Below are positions 6,925 through 14,714 of a stretch of 39,681 bases of DNA, one piece after another (within the stretch, counting starts at the first letter, position 1; each line of letters opens with the position of its first letter). Made by a program: the position numbers and the translations under genes. This stretch comes from H17-190 sp034435615 (lineage in GTDB: Bacteria > Chloroflexota > Dehalococcoidia > SM23-28-2 > HRBIN24), in NCBI GenBank assembly GCA_034435615.1, contig DAOTWZ010000050.1, positions 1-39,681 on the forward strand. Direction: 5' to 3'. The notes under the pieces were generated by a model. That model was not told where the DNA came from. It searched no databases and worked only from the letters and a program-made list of their open reading frames with translations.

Positions 6925-7395
6925 ATGACGCAACGGTCCATCATCACAGAGGAGATGCGCTCCTATCTGGGCAAGGAGTCGGCGCCGGTGGTGGTGGAGG
7001 TGGACAAGACCGCCTGCCGCATCTTCGCCCGCGCCGTGGGCTACACGGACCCCGTCTTCTATGACGAGGAGTTCGCCAAGAGCAAGGGATACCGCAGCAT
7101 CCTGGCTCCCCCGGGCTTCCTGGGCCACACCATCTACAATCCGGCCAGGCCGCAGCGGCTGGACTACCTGCCACCCTTCGAGATCCCCTACAAGCGGCTC
7201 CTCAACGGCGGCAACGACCTGCAGTACTTCGACGACATCTGCGCCGGCGACGTTCTGACGGCCACCAGCAAGCTGGTGGACCTCCAGGAGCGGGAAGGCC
7301 GGCTGGGGCCCATGCTGATAACCGTCACCGAGATCACCTATCGCCGCGGCGACAAGGTGGTCGCCGTCATGCGAGGAACCCTCATCTCCTACTGA
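6925..7395 (+). CDS. MaoC-type hotdog protein (dehydratase N-terminal type)
   Basis: A 156-residue hotdog-fold protein of the FAS1-like dehydratase/MaoC_dehydrat_N type. The YTDPVFYDEEFAKSKGYRSI stretch (40-59) followed by LAPPGFLGHT is typical of this half. The catalytic Asp-His pair of hydratases is not present here, so it probably acts as the non-catalytic partner of the next gene, as in mycobacterial HadA/HadB or ChsH1/ChsH2-type heterodimers. The ATG at 6925 has an AGGAGGGG site 4 nt upstream. The gap to the next gene is 20 nt. Predicted role: half of an (R)-specific enoyl-CoA hydratase or 3-hydroxyacyl dehydratase. Confidence 0.85.
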   Translation: MTQRSIITEEMRSYLGKESAPVVVEVDKTACRIFARAVGYTDPVFYDEEFAKSKGYRSILAPPGFLGHTIYNPARPQRLDYLPPFEIPYKRLLNGGNDLQYFDDICAGDVLTATSKLVDLQEREGRLGPMLITVTEITYRRGDKVVAVMRGTLISY

Positions 7396-7415
7396 TCAAG
7401 AGCCAGGAGGACGCC

Positions 7416-7853
7416 ATGGCGGAGCAGCAGCTTTACTTCGAGGACGTGGAGGTAGGGCAGGAAGTCCCCACCCTGGTGGAGCGGTGCGACGCCCGGCGCC
7501 TGGTCATGTGGGCCGCCGGCTCCGGCGACTTCTATGAGATCCACTATGACAAGGACTTCGCCATCGGCACCGGGCTGCCGGAGCGGATCGTCCACGGTGC
7601 TCTGAAGCACGCCCTCCTGGGGCGCATGCTGCACGAGTGGATCCGTTACCAGGGCCGCATCAAGCGGCTGGCGGTCCAGTACCGGGGCATGGACCTGGTG
7701 GGGAAGAACGTCACCTGCAAGGGCGTGGTCACCAAGAAATACCAGCAGGACGGCGAGAACCTCGTCGAGCTGGACGTCTGGACAGAGTCCGAGGACGGAC
7801 AGCGGACCACGCCGGGCACGGCGGTGGTGGCCCTCCCCTCCAGGGGTGGCTAG
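7416..7853 (+). CDS. MaoC-type (R)-enoyl-CoA hydratase / dehydratase, catalytic half
   Basis: A 145-residue hotdog protein carrying the hydratase-2 motif: Asp38 and His43 in GSGDFYEIHYDKDFA (Asp-x4-His), followed by the LPERIVHGALKHALLG helix. These residues form the water-activating pair in MaoC hydratases. The start is ATG with an AGGAGG site. It follows the N-terminal-type partner and precedes two SDR genes, so hydration or dehydration of an acyl-CoA intermediate followed by oxidation is the likely sequence of reactions. The protein has no frameshift or unusual length. Confidence 0.88.
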   Translation: MAEQQLYFEDVEVGQEVPTLVERCDARRLVMWAAGSGDFYEIHYDKDFAIGTGLPERIVHGALKHALLGRMLHEWIRYQGRIKRLAVQYRGMDLVGKNVTCKGVVTKKYQQDGENLVELDVWTESEDGQRTTPGTAVVALPSRGG

Positions 7854-7894
7854 TCCGCCTCTCCGTCCCACCTCAACTCTCGGGAGGAAGACAC

Positions 7895-8830
7895 ATGGGC
7901 AGGCTGGAAGGCAAGGTGGCTATCGTCACGGGGGCGGGCCGCGGCATCGGCCGGGGCATCGCCCTGTTGATGGCCCGCGAGGGGGCCAGGGTAGTGGTGA
8001 ACGACCCCGGCGTGGGCCCGGACGGCGTGGGCTTCGACCAGGGCCCGGCCGACCAGGTGGTGCAGGAGATCCGCTCCCAGGGGGGGGCGGCGGTCCCCAG
8101 CTACGACAGCGTGGCCACCATGGAGGGGGCGGAGCGCATCATCCGCACGGCGTTGGATAACTTCGGCCGTCTGGACATCCTGGTGAACAACGCCGGCATC
8201 CTGCGCGACCGCATGATCTTCAACATGACGGAGGAGGAGTGGGACGCCGTCATCGCTGTCCACCTGAAGGGCACCTTCAACTGCACCCGCCACGCCTCCG
8301 TCCTGATGCGGCAGCAGCGCTACGGCCGCATCATCAACTTCACCTCCGAGTCCGGCCTCTGGGGGAACGCCGGCCAGGCCAACTACGGGGCGGCCAAGGC
8401 CGGCATCGCCGGCTTCACGCGGGTGGTGGCGCGTGACCTGGGTCGCTACGGCGTCACCTGTAACGCCATCGCCCCCCGGGCCTGGACGCGCATGACCGCC
8501 ACCATCCCTGGCCGGCAGGCCCAGCAGCAAGAGCTGGTGGAGCGGATGCAGCGGCTGCGGCCGGAGCTGATTGCGCCCATGGTCTGCTACCTGGCCAGCG
8601 ACTACGCCTGGAACATCAACGGGCAGGTGTTCATGGTCTACGCCGGGACGGTGGCCCTGCTGCGTCCCCCGGTGCCCTGGCGGACCGTCTACAAGCCGGG
8701 CCTGTGGACGGCGGACGAGATAGCCCAGGTGATGCCCTCTCTGCTGGAGGGGACCCGCAACCCGGCGCCGCCGCCCGAGGACCTGGAGATACCGGGGCGG
8801 CCCCGCAAGCAGGAACAGCCAGCCAGCTAG
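7895..8830 (+). CDS. SDR-family 3-hydroxyacyl-CoA dehydrogenase-like protein (copy 1)
   Basis: A 311-residue classical short-chain dehydrogenase. The TGAGRGIG nucleotide loop (12-19), NNAG (98-101), Ser151, Tyr164 and Lys168 (YGAAK) are all present. The stretch between the second strand and third helix (NDPGVGPDGVGFDQGPADQV) resembles the multifunctional 17-beta-HSD4/peroxisomal hydroxyacyl-CoA dehydrogenases. The C-terminal extension, about 60 residues past the core, ends in a Pro-rich tail. The start is ATG at 7895 with GGGAGGAAG upstream. It is a tandem paralogue of the next gene, with long stretches of identical DNA. The substrate loop (APRAWTRMTAT) differs strongly from copy 2, which suggests different substrates. 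Confidence 0.88.
   Translation: MGRLEGKVAIVTGAGRGIGRGIALLMAREGARVVVNDPGVGPDGVGFDQGPADQVVQEIRSQGGAAVPSYDSVATMEGAERIIRTALDNFGRLDILVNNAGILRDRMIFNMTEEEWDAVIAVHLKGTFNCTRHASVLMRQQRYGRIINFTSESGLWGNAGQANYGAAKAGIAGFTRVVARDLGRYGVTCNAIAPRAWTRMTATIPGRQAQQQELVERMQRLRPELIAPMVCYLASDYAWNINGQVFMVYAGTVALLRPPVPWRTVYKPGLWTADEIAQVMPSLLEGTRNPAPPPEDLEIPGRPRKQEQPAS
8015..8085 (+). repeat. 71-nt identical block shared by the two SDR genes
   Basis: Bases 8015-8085 are identical to 8972-9042 (offset 957), including all synonymous positions. Two further blocks are nearly as well conserved: the one around the NMTEEEWDAVI codons, and the one encoding the segment just after the YGAAK motif. Between them the two genes differ strongly. 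This fits a recent duplication or gene conversion rather than simple protein-level conservation. Confidence 0.9.
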
Positions 8831-8848
8831 CCTAGCGGAGGTCAACCG

Positions 8849-9790
8849 ATGGGAGACAGGCTCAAGGGACGTTGCGCAGTGGTGACCGGGGCGGGCCGCG
8901 GCATTGGCCGGGCCATCGCCCTGGCCTTCGCCGCCGAGGGTGCCAACGTGGTGGTGAACGACGCCGGCGTAGGCCCGGACGGCGTGGGCTTCGACCAGGG
9001 CCCGGCCGACCAGGTGGTGCAGGAGATCCGCTCCCAGGGGGGCAACGCTGTCGCTAACTACGATAATGTGGCCAGCGTGGAGGGCGGCGAGAACATCATC
9101 CGTCAGTGCGTGGAGACCTTCGGTCGCATAGACATCCTGGTGAACAACGCTGGCATCGTGCGCCCCCGCATGATCTTCAACATGACGGAGGAGGAGTGGG
9201 ACGCCGTCATCGCCGTCCACCTGAAGGGCGCCTACAACTGCACCAAGCCGGCCTCCGTCCTGATGCGGCAGCAGCGCTTCGGCCGCATCATCAACGTCTC
9301 CTCCCTGGTGGGGCTGAGCGGTATGTCCGGCCAGGCCAACTACGGGGCGGCCAAGGCGGGGCTGGCCGGCTTCACGCGGGTGGTGGCGCGTGACCTGGGT
9401 CGCTACGGCGTCACCTGCAACGCCATCGCCCCCGTGGCCCTGACCACTCGCCTCGGCTCCCAGGCCGTCCAGGACGAGCGGCTGTTGCGGCAGATCGGCG
9501 TGGTCAAGGAGGAGGCGGAGCGCTACACCCCCGAGCACATAGCGCCCCTGGTGGTCTACCTGGCCAGCGACGATGCCTGGGACGTCAACGGCAAGATCTT
9601 CCACGTGGGCGGGGGATACATCAGCCTGGCCTCGGAGGAGATACCGCTGCGGGAGATGACCAAGTCGGGCGGGGACACGGAGTGGACGATGGATGAGCTG
9701 ATCCACCTGGTCCCCAACCTACTGACCTTCGACCTCGTAAACCCGGCGCCCCCGCCGCCGGACCTAAAGGTTCCCGGCCGGGACGTCTAG
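8849..9790 (+). CDS. SDR-family 3-hydroxyacyl-CoA dehydrogenase-like protein (copy 2)
   Basis: A 313-residue short-chain dehydrogenase, closely related to the preceding protein. It has TGAGRGIG (13-20), NNAG (99-102), Ser152, Tyr165 and Lys169, a complete catalytic set. It shares with copy 1 the same extended C-terminus ending in NPAPPPPDLKVPG. The GGAGG site lies 7 nt before the ATG. The 3' end overlaps the convergent GNAT gene by 27 nt. The most likely role is NAD(P)-dependent oxidation of a 3-hydroxyacyl-CoA made by the MaoC pair; an alternative is a reductive role in lipid synthesis. Confidence 0.9.
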   Translation: MGDRLKGRCAVVTGAGRGIGRAIALAFAAEGANVVVNDAGVGPDGVGFDQGPADQVVQEIRSQGGNAVANYDNVASVEGGENIIRQCVETFGRIDILVNNAGIVRPRMIFNMTEEEWDAVIAVHLKGAYNCTKPASVLMRQQRFGRIINVSSLVGLSGMSGQANYGAAKAGLAGFTRVVARDLGRYGVTCNAIAPVALTTRLGSQAVQDERLLRQIGVVKEEAERYTPEHIAPLVVYLASDDAWDVNGKIFHVGGGYISLASEEIPLREMTKSGGDTEWTMDELIHLVPNLLTFDLVNPAPPPPDLKVPGRDV

Positions 9791-10324
9791 GGGGAAGAGC
9801 CACTCCCGCCGCACCTCCATCACCATGAAGGTGTGGCCGTCGCGGTAGGCGGTGCCGCAGGGCACGAAACCCGCCTTGCGGAAGGACTTCTGCGCCCGCA
9901 CGTTCCAGTCCAGGGTGTGGAGGTAGAGGCGGCGGAAGTCTGTGCTGCGAAAGAGGTAGCGGACGAGGGCGCGCATGGCGTCCGTGCCGTAGCCGCGCCC
10001 CCAGTACTCGCGGAGGCCGATGCTGATGCCCACCTCCGCCTCCTTGCGCCAGCGGTCCACGTTGTAGTACATCAGGTTGCCGATGCGCCGCCCCTCCTCG
10101 TCTTCGATGGCCAGGGTGCGACGGGCGATATCGGTGAAGCGCATGTCCAGCTCCCAGTTGCGCAGGTATTCCTTGAAGGAGAGGCGCAGGGGAGAGGTGG
10201 CATCGAAGCGGGCCAGCTCCTCGTCCGCCCGCCAGGCGTAGTCCTGGGCGGCGTCGCTCAGCCGCTTGAGGCGGAGGACGACGCGTCGCCCCCGGGCCAC
10301 CACCTCGTCACGAGGAGTGATCAC
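9764..10324 (-). CDS. GNAT-family N-acetyltransferase (RimJ/RimL-like)
   Basis: A 186-residue protein of the GNAT fold. The acetyl-CoA pyrophosphate loop reads REYWGRGYGTDAM (R/Q-x2-G-x-G pattern), followed by the helix and the LHTLDWNVRAQKSFRKAGF segment typical of RimJ/RimL-type acetyltransferases acting on protein N-termini or small amines. The start is GTG at 10322-10324 and overlaps the NUDIX gene by 17 nt. The 3' end overlaps the convergent SDR gene by 27 nt. It is the last gene of a long minus-strand set. Substrate unknown. Confidence 0.87.
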   Translation of the reverse strand: MITPRDEVVARGRRVVLRLKRLSDAAQDYAWRADEELARFDATSPLRLSFKEYLRNWELDMRFTDIARRTLAIEDEEGRRIGNLMYYNVDRWRKEAEVGISIGLREYWGRGYGTDAMRALVRYLFRSTDFRRLYLHTLDWNVRAQKSFRKAGFVPCGTAYRDGHTFMVMEVRREWLFPLDVPAGNL

Positions 10325-10781
10325 GGCTCTCCACCTCGCGGACCAGCTCGGGGACGCGGCGGAGAATGTCGGCCTCGTTCTTGTAGGTGAGGCGGCGCAG
10401 CGCCTCCTCCAGGGGCACCCACTCCACGCGGTCGTACTCCCAGTCGTGCTGGTCCAGACTGCCGCCGATGGGGACCATCAGGTAGTGGTGGACGCGCTTG
10501 TGGACGCGGACCTTCTCCTGGGGCCGCACGAACCAGTACTCGATGGTGCCTATCTTGGCCACGGGACGCACCTGGAGGCCGGTCTCCTCGCTCACCTCGC
10601 GCACGGCCGTCTCCTCCAGCGCCTCGCCGGGAGCGGGGGTGCCCTTGGGCAGGCCCCAGACGCCGTCCCTGGTGCGGCCGCAGATGACCACCTCTATGCC
10701 GTCCTTCCCCTGGCGGTAGACGACGCCGCCGGCGGAGACAGCGTCCTCGACGCGTAACCGTGATGCGCGTTTACCTTTCAT
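10308..10781 (-). CDS. NUDIX hydrolase
   Basis: A 157-residue NUDIX protein with a complete Nudix box at residues 47-69: G-x5-E-x7-REVSEETGL. Family members cleave nucleoside diphosphate-linked compounds such as Ap4A, NADH, ADP-ribose or oxidised dNTPs using the metal-binding REuxEE helix. The N-terminus has VSAGGVVYRQGKDGIEVVICGR, typical of MutT/Ap4A hydrolase types. The start ATG overlaps the end of the upstream HEAT-repeat gene by 11 nt, and the end overlaps the GNAT gene, so the three are probably translationally coupled. Substrate cannot be chosen from sequence. Confidence 0.92.
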   Translation of the reverse strand: MKGKRASRLRVEDAVSAGGVVYRQGKDGIEVVICGRTRDGVWGLPKGTPAPGEALEETAVREVSEETGLQVRPVAKIGTIEYWFVRPQEKVRVHKRVHHYLMVPIGGSLDQHDWEYDRVEWVPLEEALRRLTYKNEADILRRVPELVREVESRDHSS

Positions 10782-11706
10782 CTAGGAAGAGCCGCAGCGA
10801 GAGGGGCGACTCGGCGAATTCCACCTCCGCCAGGGCATCGGCCACGGCGTCCTGGATGGCGGGCGAAGGGTCGTCCTGGAGGGAGAGGAGGAGTTCCTTG
10901 GCCTGCTGCCCGCCTATCTGCCCCAGGGCGGAGATGGCGGCCTGCCGCACCTGCTGGTCATCGTCGTGGAGGAGGGGGGCCAGGTGAGGGACGGCCTGGG
11001 GGTCGGCTATGGAGCCGCAGGCGAGGGCCGCCTCGTATCGGGCCTCCGGGTCGTCGCTGGCGAGCTCGCGCAGGAGGAGGGGGAGCCAGCGATCCTCGCC
11101 GCTGCGCCCCATGGCATGGATGGCGGCGATGCGGAGGCGGTACTGGTCGCTCTCGTAGGCGGCGCGGATGGCGTCCCGCACCCAGGGGCGGCTGGTGCAG
11201 GCGCCCATAGCCTCCAGGGCGCGGGCGCGCACCTGGGGCTCCTCCTGCCTGTCCTCTATGACCTGCCGGAGCGCCTCCTCCACCGGCAGGAAGTGCTTCT
11301 CTCGCAGGTGCCCCAACTCGAACTGGAGGACGAAGCGTCCCAGGGCCAGGGCCGCCTCCGCCCGCACCCGGGGCTCCCTGTCCTCCCGCAGGAGGCCCAG
11401 GAAGACGGGTATCAGGCCCCTGTCCTCGCTCTCCCAGAGGCCCCGCACGGCCTCCACACGCGTATCGGCGTCCTCGTCGGCCAGGGCGATGCGGAAGACC
11501 GCCTCGAAGGAGAGGTCGGCGTTGTCCTCGGCCAGCTCCACCAGGCTGGCCACTATCTGGCGCCGCCTCCTCACCTCGATGCGAGGCCACAGGCGGGCCA
11601 GCTCCTCTTGCAGCGGCGGCGAGAGGTTGGCCAGCCGCACCAGATGGGAGGCCCGCAGGGGGGCGGAAGCGTCCGCCAGGCTCTGGAGGGTGTCCTGCCA
11701 GGACAT
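10771..11706 (-). CDS. HEAT-repeat scaffold protein
   Basis: A 311-residue all-helical protein built of repeating units of about 31-37 residues, with recurring motifs such as RVEAVRGLWES, RAEAALALGRF, RARALEAMGA, RIAAIHAMGRSGE, RYEAALACGSIADP and QAAISALGQIGG. This is the PBS-lyase HEAT-like type of repeat, which forms a curved solenoid for protein-protein binding. No catalytic motif is visible. The gene starts 2 nt after the tldE stop and overlaps the NUDIX gene. The partner is unknown; position suggests a link with TldD/TldE or the NUDIX enzyme. Confidence 0.88.
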   Translation of the reverse strand: MSWQDTLQSLADASAPLRASHLVRLANLSPPLQEELARLWPRIEVRRRRQIVASLVELAEDNADLSFEAVFRIALADEDADTRVEAVRGLWESEDRGLIPVFLGLLREDREPRVRAEAALALGRFVLQFELGHLREKHFLPVEEALRQVIEDRQEEPQVRARALEAMGACTSRPWVRDAIRAAYESDQYRLRIAAIHAMGRSGEDRWLPLLLRELASDDPEARYEAALACGSIADPQAVPHLAPLLHDDDQQVRQAAISALGQIGGQQAKELLLSLQDDPSPAIQDAVADALAEVEFAESPLSLRLFLDER

Positions 11707-11708
11707 GG

Positions 11709-13043
11709 CTAGCCCTTGCTGGCGACGCTCAGCCGGTGGAAGAGGAGAGAGGGGGTGTAGAGGGAGCCGCCCACCCAGCGGCCGTCGCTGCCTATGGCCA
11801 TGAGGGCGCCACCCAGGGCGGCATGTACGTTCCCCGCCACCACCGTGTCCTTCACCCGGCCGACGACCTCGCCATTCTCTATTTTATACCCCAGGAGGAC
11901 ATTGCCCGAGAAATCGCCGCCCAGGACATTGCCCTGGCCGGCGCCCATGAGCTGTTCCACCACCAGGCCCTCCTTGATGCCGCCGATGAGGTCCTCCAGT
12001 CCCTCCACTCCCTCCTCGAAGACCAGGCAGGAGGGGGAGATGGAGACGACGCCGCCCGGCCCGCGGCTGCCGCTGCCGGTGGGCTGGGCGGAGGCCAGGC
12101 CGGCCGTCTGGAGGTCGTACAGGAAGGTGGAGACGACGCCGCCCTGGATGAGGGGAAGGCGACGGCTGGCCACGCCCTCGTCATCGGCGGCGCGGCTGGC
12201 CGGGCGATAGGGCCGGGTGGGGTCGTCCCACAGGGTGAGGCGGGAGTCATAGAGCCGCTCCCCCAGCTTCCCCGTCAGCGGGGACTGCCCCTGGTAGACG
12301 AGGCGGCCGGAGAAGGCCAGGGTGAGGGGGCCTACCAGGGCGCTGGCCACCCCCAGGGGGGTGAAGAGCACCGGCATCTCCCCCGTGCTCGCCCGGGCCG
12401 TCCGACGCGCCCACTGTAGCTGCCGGGCGACCCTCTCCACCAGGGCGCGGCCCTCCCGCAGGGGCCGGCAGGAGGCTTCGCCGTCTCCCACGAAGAGCAT
12501 GTCCGTGTCCCGCACCAGGGTGCCGCCCACGCTCAGTGAGAAGACGCTGCGGCGGTAGCTGAACTGGCCGCCGTTGGAGTTGAGACAGCGGACGGTCTGG
12601 AGGGCGCGTCGTACGGCGCCGTCGCAGACCAGCTCCGGCTCCTCGCGGCGGAGGGCGTCGATGAGGCCCTGGCCCAGGTGCACCATATCGTCCAGGGAGA
12701 GGCGCTCCACCTCCGGGTCATAGACCTCCACCTGGGGGTAGCTATCGCTGCCGGGGAAGTGGAAGCGGGCCTCGGGGCCGAAGGGGGCCGTCTCCAGGGC
12801 CATCTCTACCAGGCCGGCCACGTCGCCGGGACGACTGGAGGCAGCCACGCCCAGCCGTCCGCCGACGATGACGCGCAGAGCGGTGCCACTGGTCTGGCGG
12901 GCGCTCACCTGCTTGAGGCGATTAGCCTCAAAGGAGACGGGCAGCTCCTCCACCGCCGAATAGAAGGCCTCCGCCTCCTGGGCGCCGCGGCGCAGCGCCA
13001 GCTCTACGATCTCTTCCAGCACCTGGTCAGGCGAGGCAGTCAA
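11709..13043 (-). CDS. tldE: TldE/PmbA-family metalloprotease subunit
   Basis: A 444-residue member of the TldD/TldE (PmbA) family, the partner of the zinc protease TldD. In the characterised E. coli enzyme, TldE lacks the metal-binding motif and TldD provides it; here no HExxxH is present. Recognisable features are the C-terminal block GDFSGNVLLGYKIENGEVVGRVKDTVVAGN and the Gly-rich SPSCLVFEEG region. The start is TTG at 13041-13043, because the nearby ATG is out of frame; GAGG lies 7 nt upstream. A -10 box 11 nt before the start suggests its own nearly leaderless promoter. It is separated from tldD by a 293-bp interruption. Confidence 0.9.
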   Translation of the reverse strand: MTASPDQVLEEIVELALRRGAQEAEAFYSAVEELPVSFEANRLKQVSARQTSGTALRVIVGGRLGVAASSRPGDVAGLVEMALETAPFGPEARFHFPGSDSYPQVEVYDPEVERLSLDDMVHLGQGLIDALRREEPELVCDGAVRRALQTVRCLNSNGGQFSYRRSVFSLSVGGTLVRDTDMLFVGDGEASCRPLREGRALVERVARQLQWARRTARASTGEMPVLFTPLGVASALVGPLTLAFSGRLVYQGQSPLTGKLGERLYDSRLTLWDDPTRPYRPASRAADDEGVASRRLPLIQGGVVSTFLYDLQTAGLASAQPTGSGSRGPGGVVSISPSCLVFEEGVEGLEDLIGGIKEGLVVEQLMGAGQGNVLGGDFSGNVLLGYKIENGEVVGRVKDTVVAGNVHAALGGALMAIGSDGRWVGGSLYTPSLLFHRLSVASKG

Positions 13044-13054
13044 TCTCTAGCCTC

Positions 13055-13063
13055 ATGATAGCA
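13055..13063 (-). promoter_or_regulatory. extended -10 element just upstream of tldE
   Basis: TGC-TATCAT on the minus strand with the last -10 base 11 nt before the TTG start. No convincing -35. The spacing matches that at argF and rph. Confidence 0.45.
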
Positions 13064-13080
13064 GACGGGGGGCCGACGCG

Positions 13081-13119
13081 GCACCGGGGCGAAGGCGATT
13101 GTAGCCTTCGCCCCGGTGC
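13081..13119. repeat. perfect 16-bp inverted repeat
   Basis: GCACCGGGGCGAAGGC (13081-13096), a 7-nt loop GATTGTA, and its exact reverse complement (13104-13119). There is no following T-tract on either strand, so it is not a standard intrinsic terminator. It lies between tldD and tldE, next to the restriction-gene remnant, and could be an mRNA end-protecting hairpin, a factor-dependent terminator or the relic of a mobile element end. Confidence 0.85.
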
Positions 13120-13156
13120 TGTGCTCCGTGGCGATATGACATAAGCGGAGTGCGGC

Positions 13157-13336
13157 ATGGACTTGCAGGAGCTGGCTTCGCTGGTGAGGCGCATCTGGGA
13201 GCTGACGACGAGACATCAGGCGCTCCCGCACCAGAACGAGGTCCTGACCCGCTGCTGTCTGGTAGACCCCCTGCTGCGGGCGCTGGGCTGGGAACCACCG
13301 ACCCGGAGCGAGTGCGAGTGGAGGAGGGCCCTGGCG
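13157..13336 (+). pseudogene. N-terminal remnant of a type I restriction (HsdR_N-like) protein
   Basis: An open frame starting at ATG 13157, with GGAG 7 nt upstream, encodes about 60 residues resembling the start of HsdR N-terminal-domain proteins: MDLQELASLVRRIWELTTRH, then an N-E-x3-T-R-x3-V-D-P-L-L-R-A-L-G-W core. This NEaxTR...lIdPlLraLGWd pattern is characteristic of that family by eye. The frame then runs into the antisense of tldD and stops 20 residues later; the rest of the domain and its nuclease motifs are absent. It lies on the strand opposite to tldD and tldE and splits them. Most likely a truncated relic of a restriction or mobile module; a short standalone protein is possible. 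Confidence 0.6.
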
Positions 13337-14710
13337 CTACCGTTCTCCCACCACGCACTGGCGGATGCGGATGTGGGGGGAGCCGTTGGAGACGGGTAAG
13401 GGCATCTGCCCCGCCTTGCCGCAGCCGCCGCCCTGGTTGAACCCCAGGTCGTTGCCTATGCCGTCTATGTTCATGAGCGTCTCGAAGACGTTGCCGGAGA
13501 GCTTCACCGGCCGAAGCAGCTCGGCGATGCGCCCGTTGCGAATCATGTAGGCCTCGCCAGCGGAGAAGGTGAACATCTCCATACTGGTGGTGCCCCCGTA
13601 CCAGCCGCAGGCGTAGACCCCCTCCTTGATATCGGCGATGAGCTGCTCGAAGGTGGCCTCCCCGGGCTCGATGTAGGTGTTAGTCATGCGGACGATGGGC
13701 GGGAAGCGATAGTCTATGGCGCGGGCGTTGCCGGTGGGCCGTTCCCCCATTTTCCCCGCCGTCTCGCGGGAGTGGAGCCGTCCCACCAGGACGCCCTCCC
13801 GTATCAGGTAGGTGCGCTGGGCGGGAACGCCCTCGTCGTCGTACTTGTAGCTGCCGCGGAGCCCGGGCAGCGCCGCCCCGTCGACGATGTTCAGGATGGG
13901 CGGCCCGAAGCGGCGGCCGATGACCATCAGTTCCTTCAGGCGCTCGTTCTCGTAGATGTGGTCGGCCTCGGAGAGGTGGCCGAAGGCCTCGTGGCAGAAG
14001 ACGCCGGCCAGGACGGGGTCCAGAACCACCGGGTAGGTCCCCCCTTTCACGTAGGGGGCATCCAGCAACTCCACCGCCCGGCGGGCCACCCGCTCCGCCT
14101 CGCCGTGCAGCGTCTCCACGAAGGAGAAGTCGTTCAGGGCGCCCAGGCTGACGCTGGCCTGCTGGAGGTCGCCGTCGCGGCGGGCGGTGGCAGCGATGCG
14201 GGCCGTCACGTCGATGCGCTCCTGCTGGAGGAAGCTACCCTCCGAGCTGGCGAAGAGCACCCGCTTGTGGGAGTCGGAGTAGAAGATGTTGGAAGAGGCG
14301 ATGCCCGCCACCGACCAGATGAGCTCGTTGTACTGGTCCAGCAACTCCTTCTTGGCGGCGAGGGGCACCTGGCGAGGGTCCTTCCCTACCTGGAGGGGGA
14401 CTATCTCCACCACCGGCGCCACCTCCGCTAGCTGGCTACGCTCCTTCCCCACCAGCCGCGCCTGGGCCACTGCCTGCTCCACGCGCTGTCTGAGGTCGGT
14501 GGGGTCGTTGAAGCTGGCGAAGCCCCAGCCGCCGCGGTAGAGGGCCCGCACGTTGCCGCCGAAGCTGCGGGAGCGGCCTATCTCCTCCAGCTCCCGGCCG
14601 CGGTAGACCAGACGCGTCGTCTCCGTCTCGTCGACGCGCACCTCCACGTAGTCCGCGTCCCAGCCCCTTACGGCCCGCTCCATCTCCTCGCGCAGGGCGT
14701 CCAGGTCCAT
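13337..14710 (-). CDS. tldD: TldD-family zinc metalloprotease
   Basis: A 457-residue TldD protein. The zinc-binding HEAFGH motif is at residues 240-245 (FCHEAFGHLSEAD), matching the HExxxH site of the family. The later segment MTNTYIEPGEATFEQLIADIKEGVYACGWYGG and the Gly-rich FNQGGGCGKAGQMPLPVSNG near the C-terminus are also typical. TldD/TldE cleave small unfolded peptides and are known for maturation of microcin B17 and degradation of CcdA. The start ATG is 4 nt after the plsY stop, so it belongs to the argF-cdaA-ybbR-der-plsY set. Its usual partner tldE is downstream but separated. Confidence 0.94.
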   Translation of the reverse strand: MDLDALREEMERAVRGWDADYVEVRVDETETTRLVYRGRELEEIGRSRSFGGNVRALYRGGWGFASFNDPTDLRQRVEQAVAQARLVGKERSQLAEVAPVVEIVPLQVGKDPRQVPLAAKKELLDQYNELIWSVAGIASSNIFYSDSHKRVLFASSEGSFLQQERIDVTARIAATARRDGDLQQASVSLGALNDFSFVETLHGEAERVARRAVELLDAPYVKGGTYPVVLDPVLAGVFCHEAFGHLSEADHIYENERLKELMVIGRRFGPPILNIVDGAALPGLRGSYKYDDEGVPAQRTYLIREGVLVGRLHSRETAGKMGERPTGNARAIDYRFPPIVRMTNTYIEPGEATFEQLIADIKEGVYACGWYGGTTSMEMFTFSAGEAYMIRNGRIAELLRPVKLSGNVFETLMNIDGIGNDLGFNQGGGCGKAGQMPLPVSNGSPHIRIRQCVVGER

Positions 14711-14714
14711 CCCT

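Noticed and set aside
7850..9706. A 618-codon minus-strand frame opposite the two SDR genes
   Set aside because: Same cause: third-position G/C bias keeps the antisense frame open. The sense strand has complete SDR motifs, ribosome-binding sites and tandem homology.
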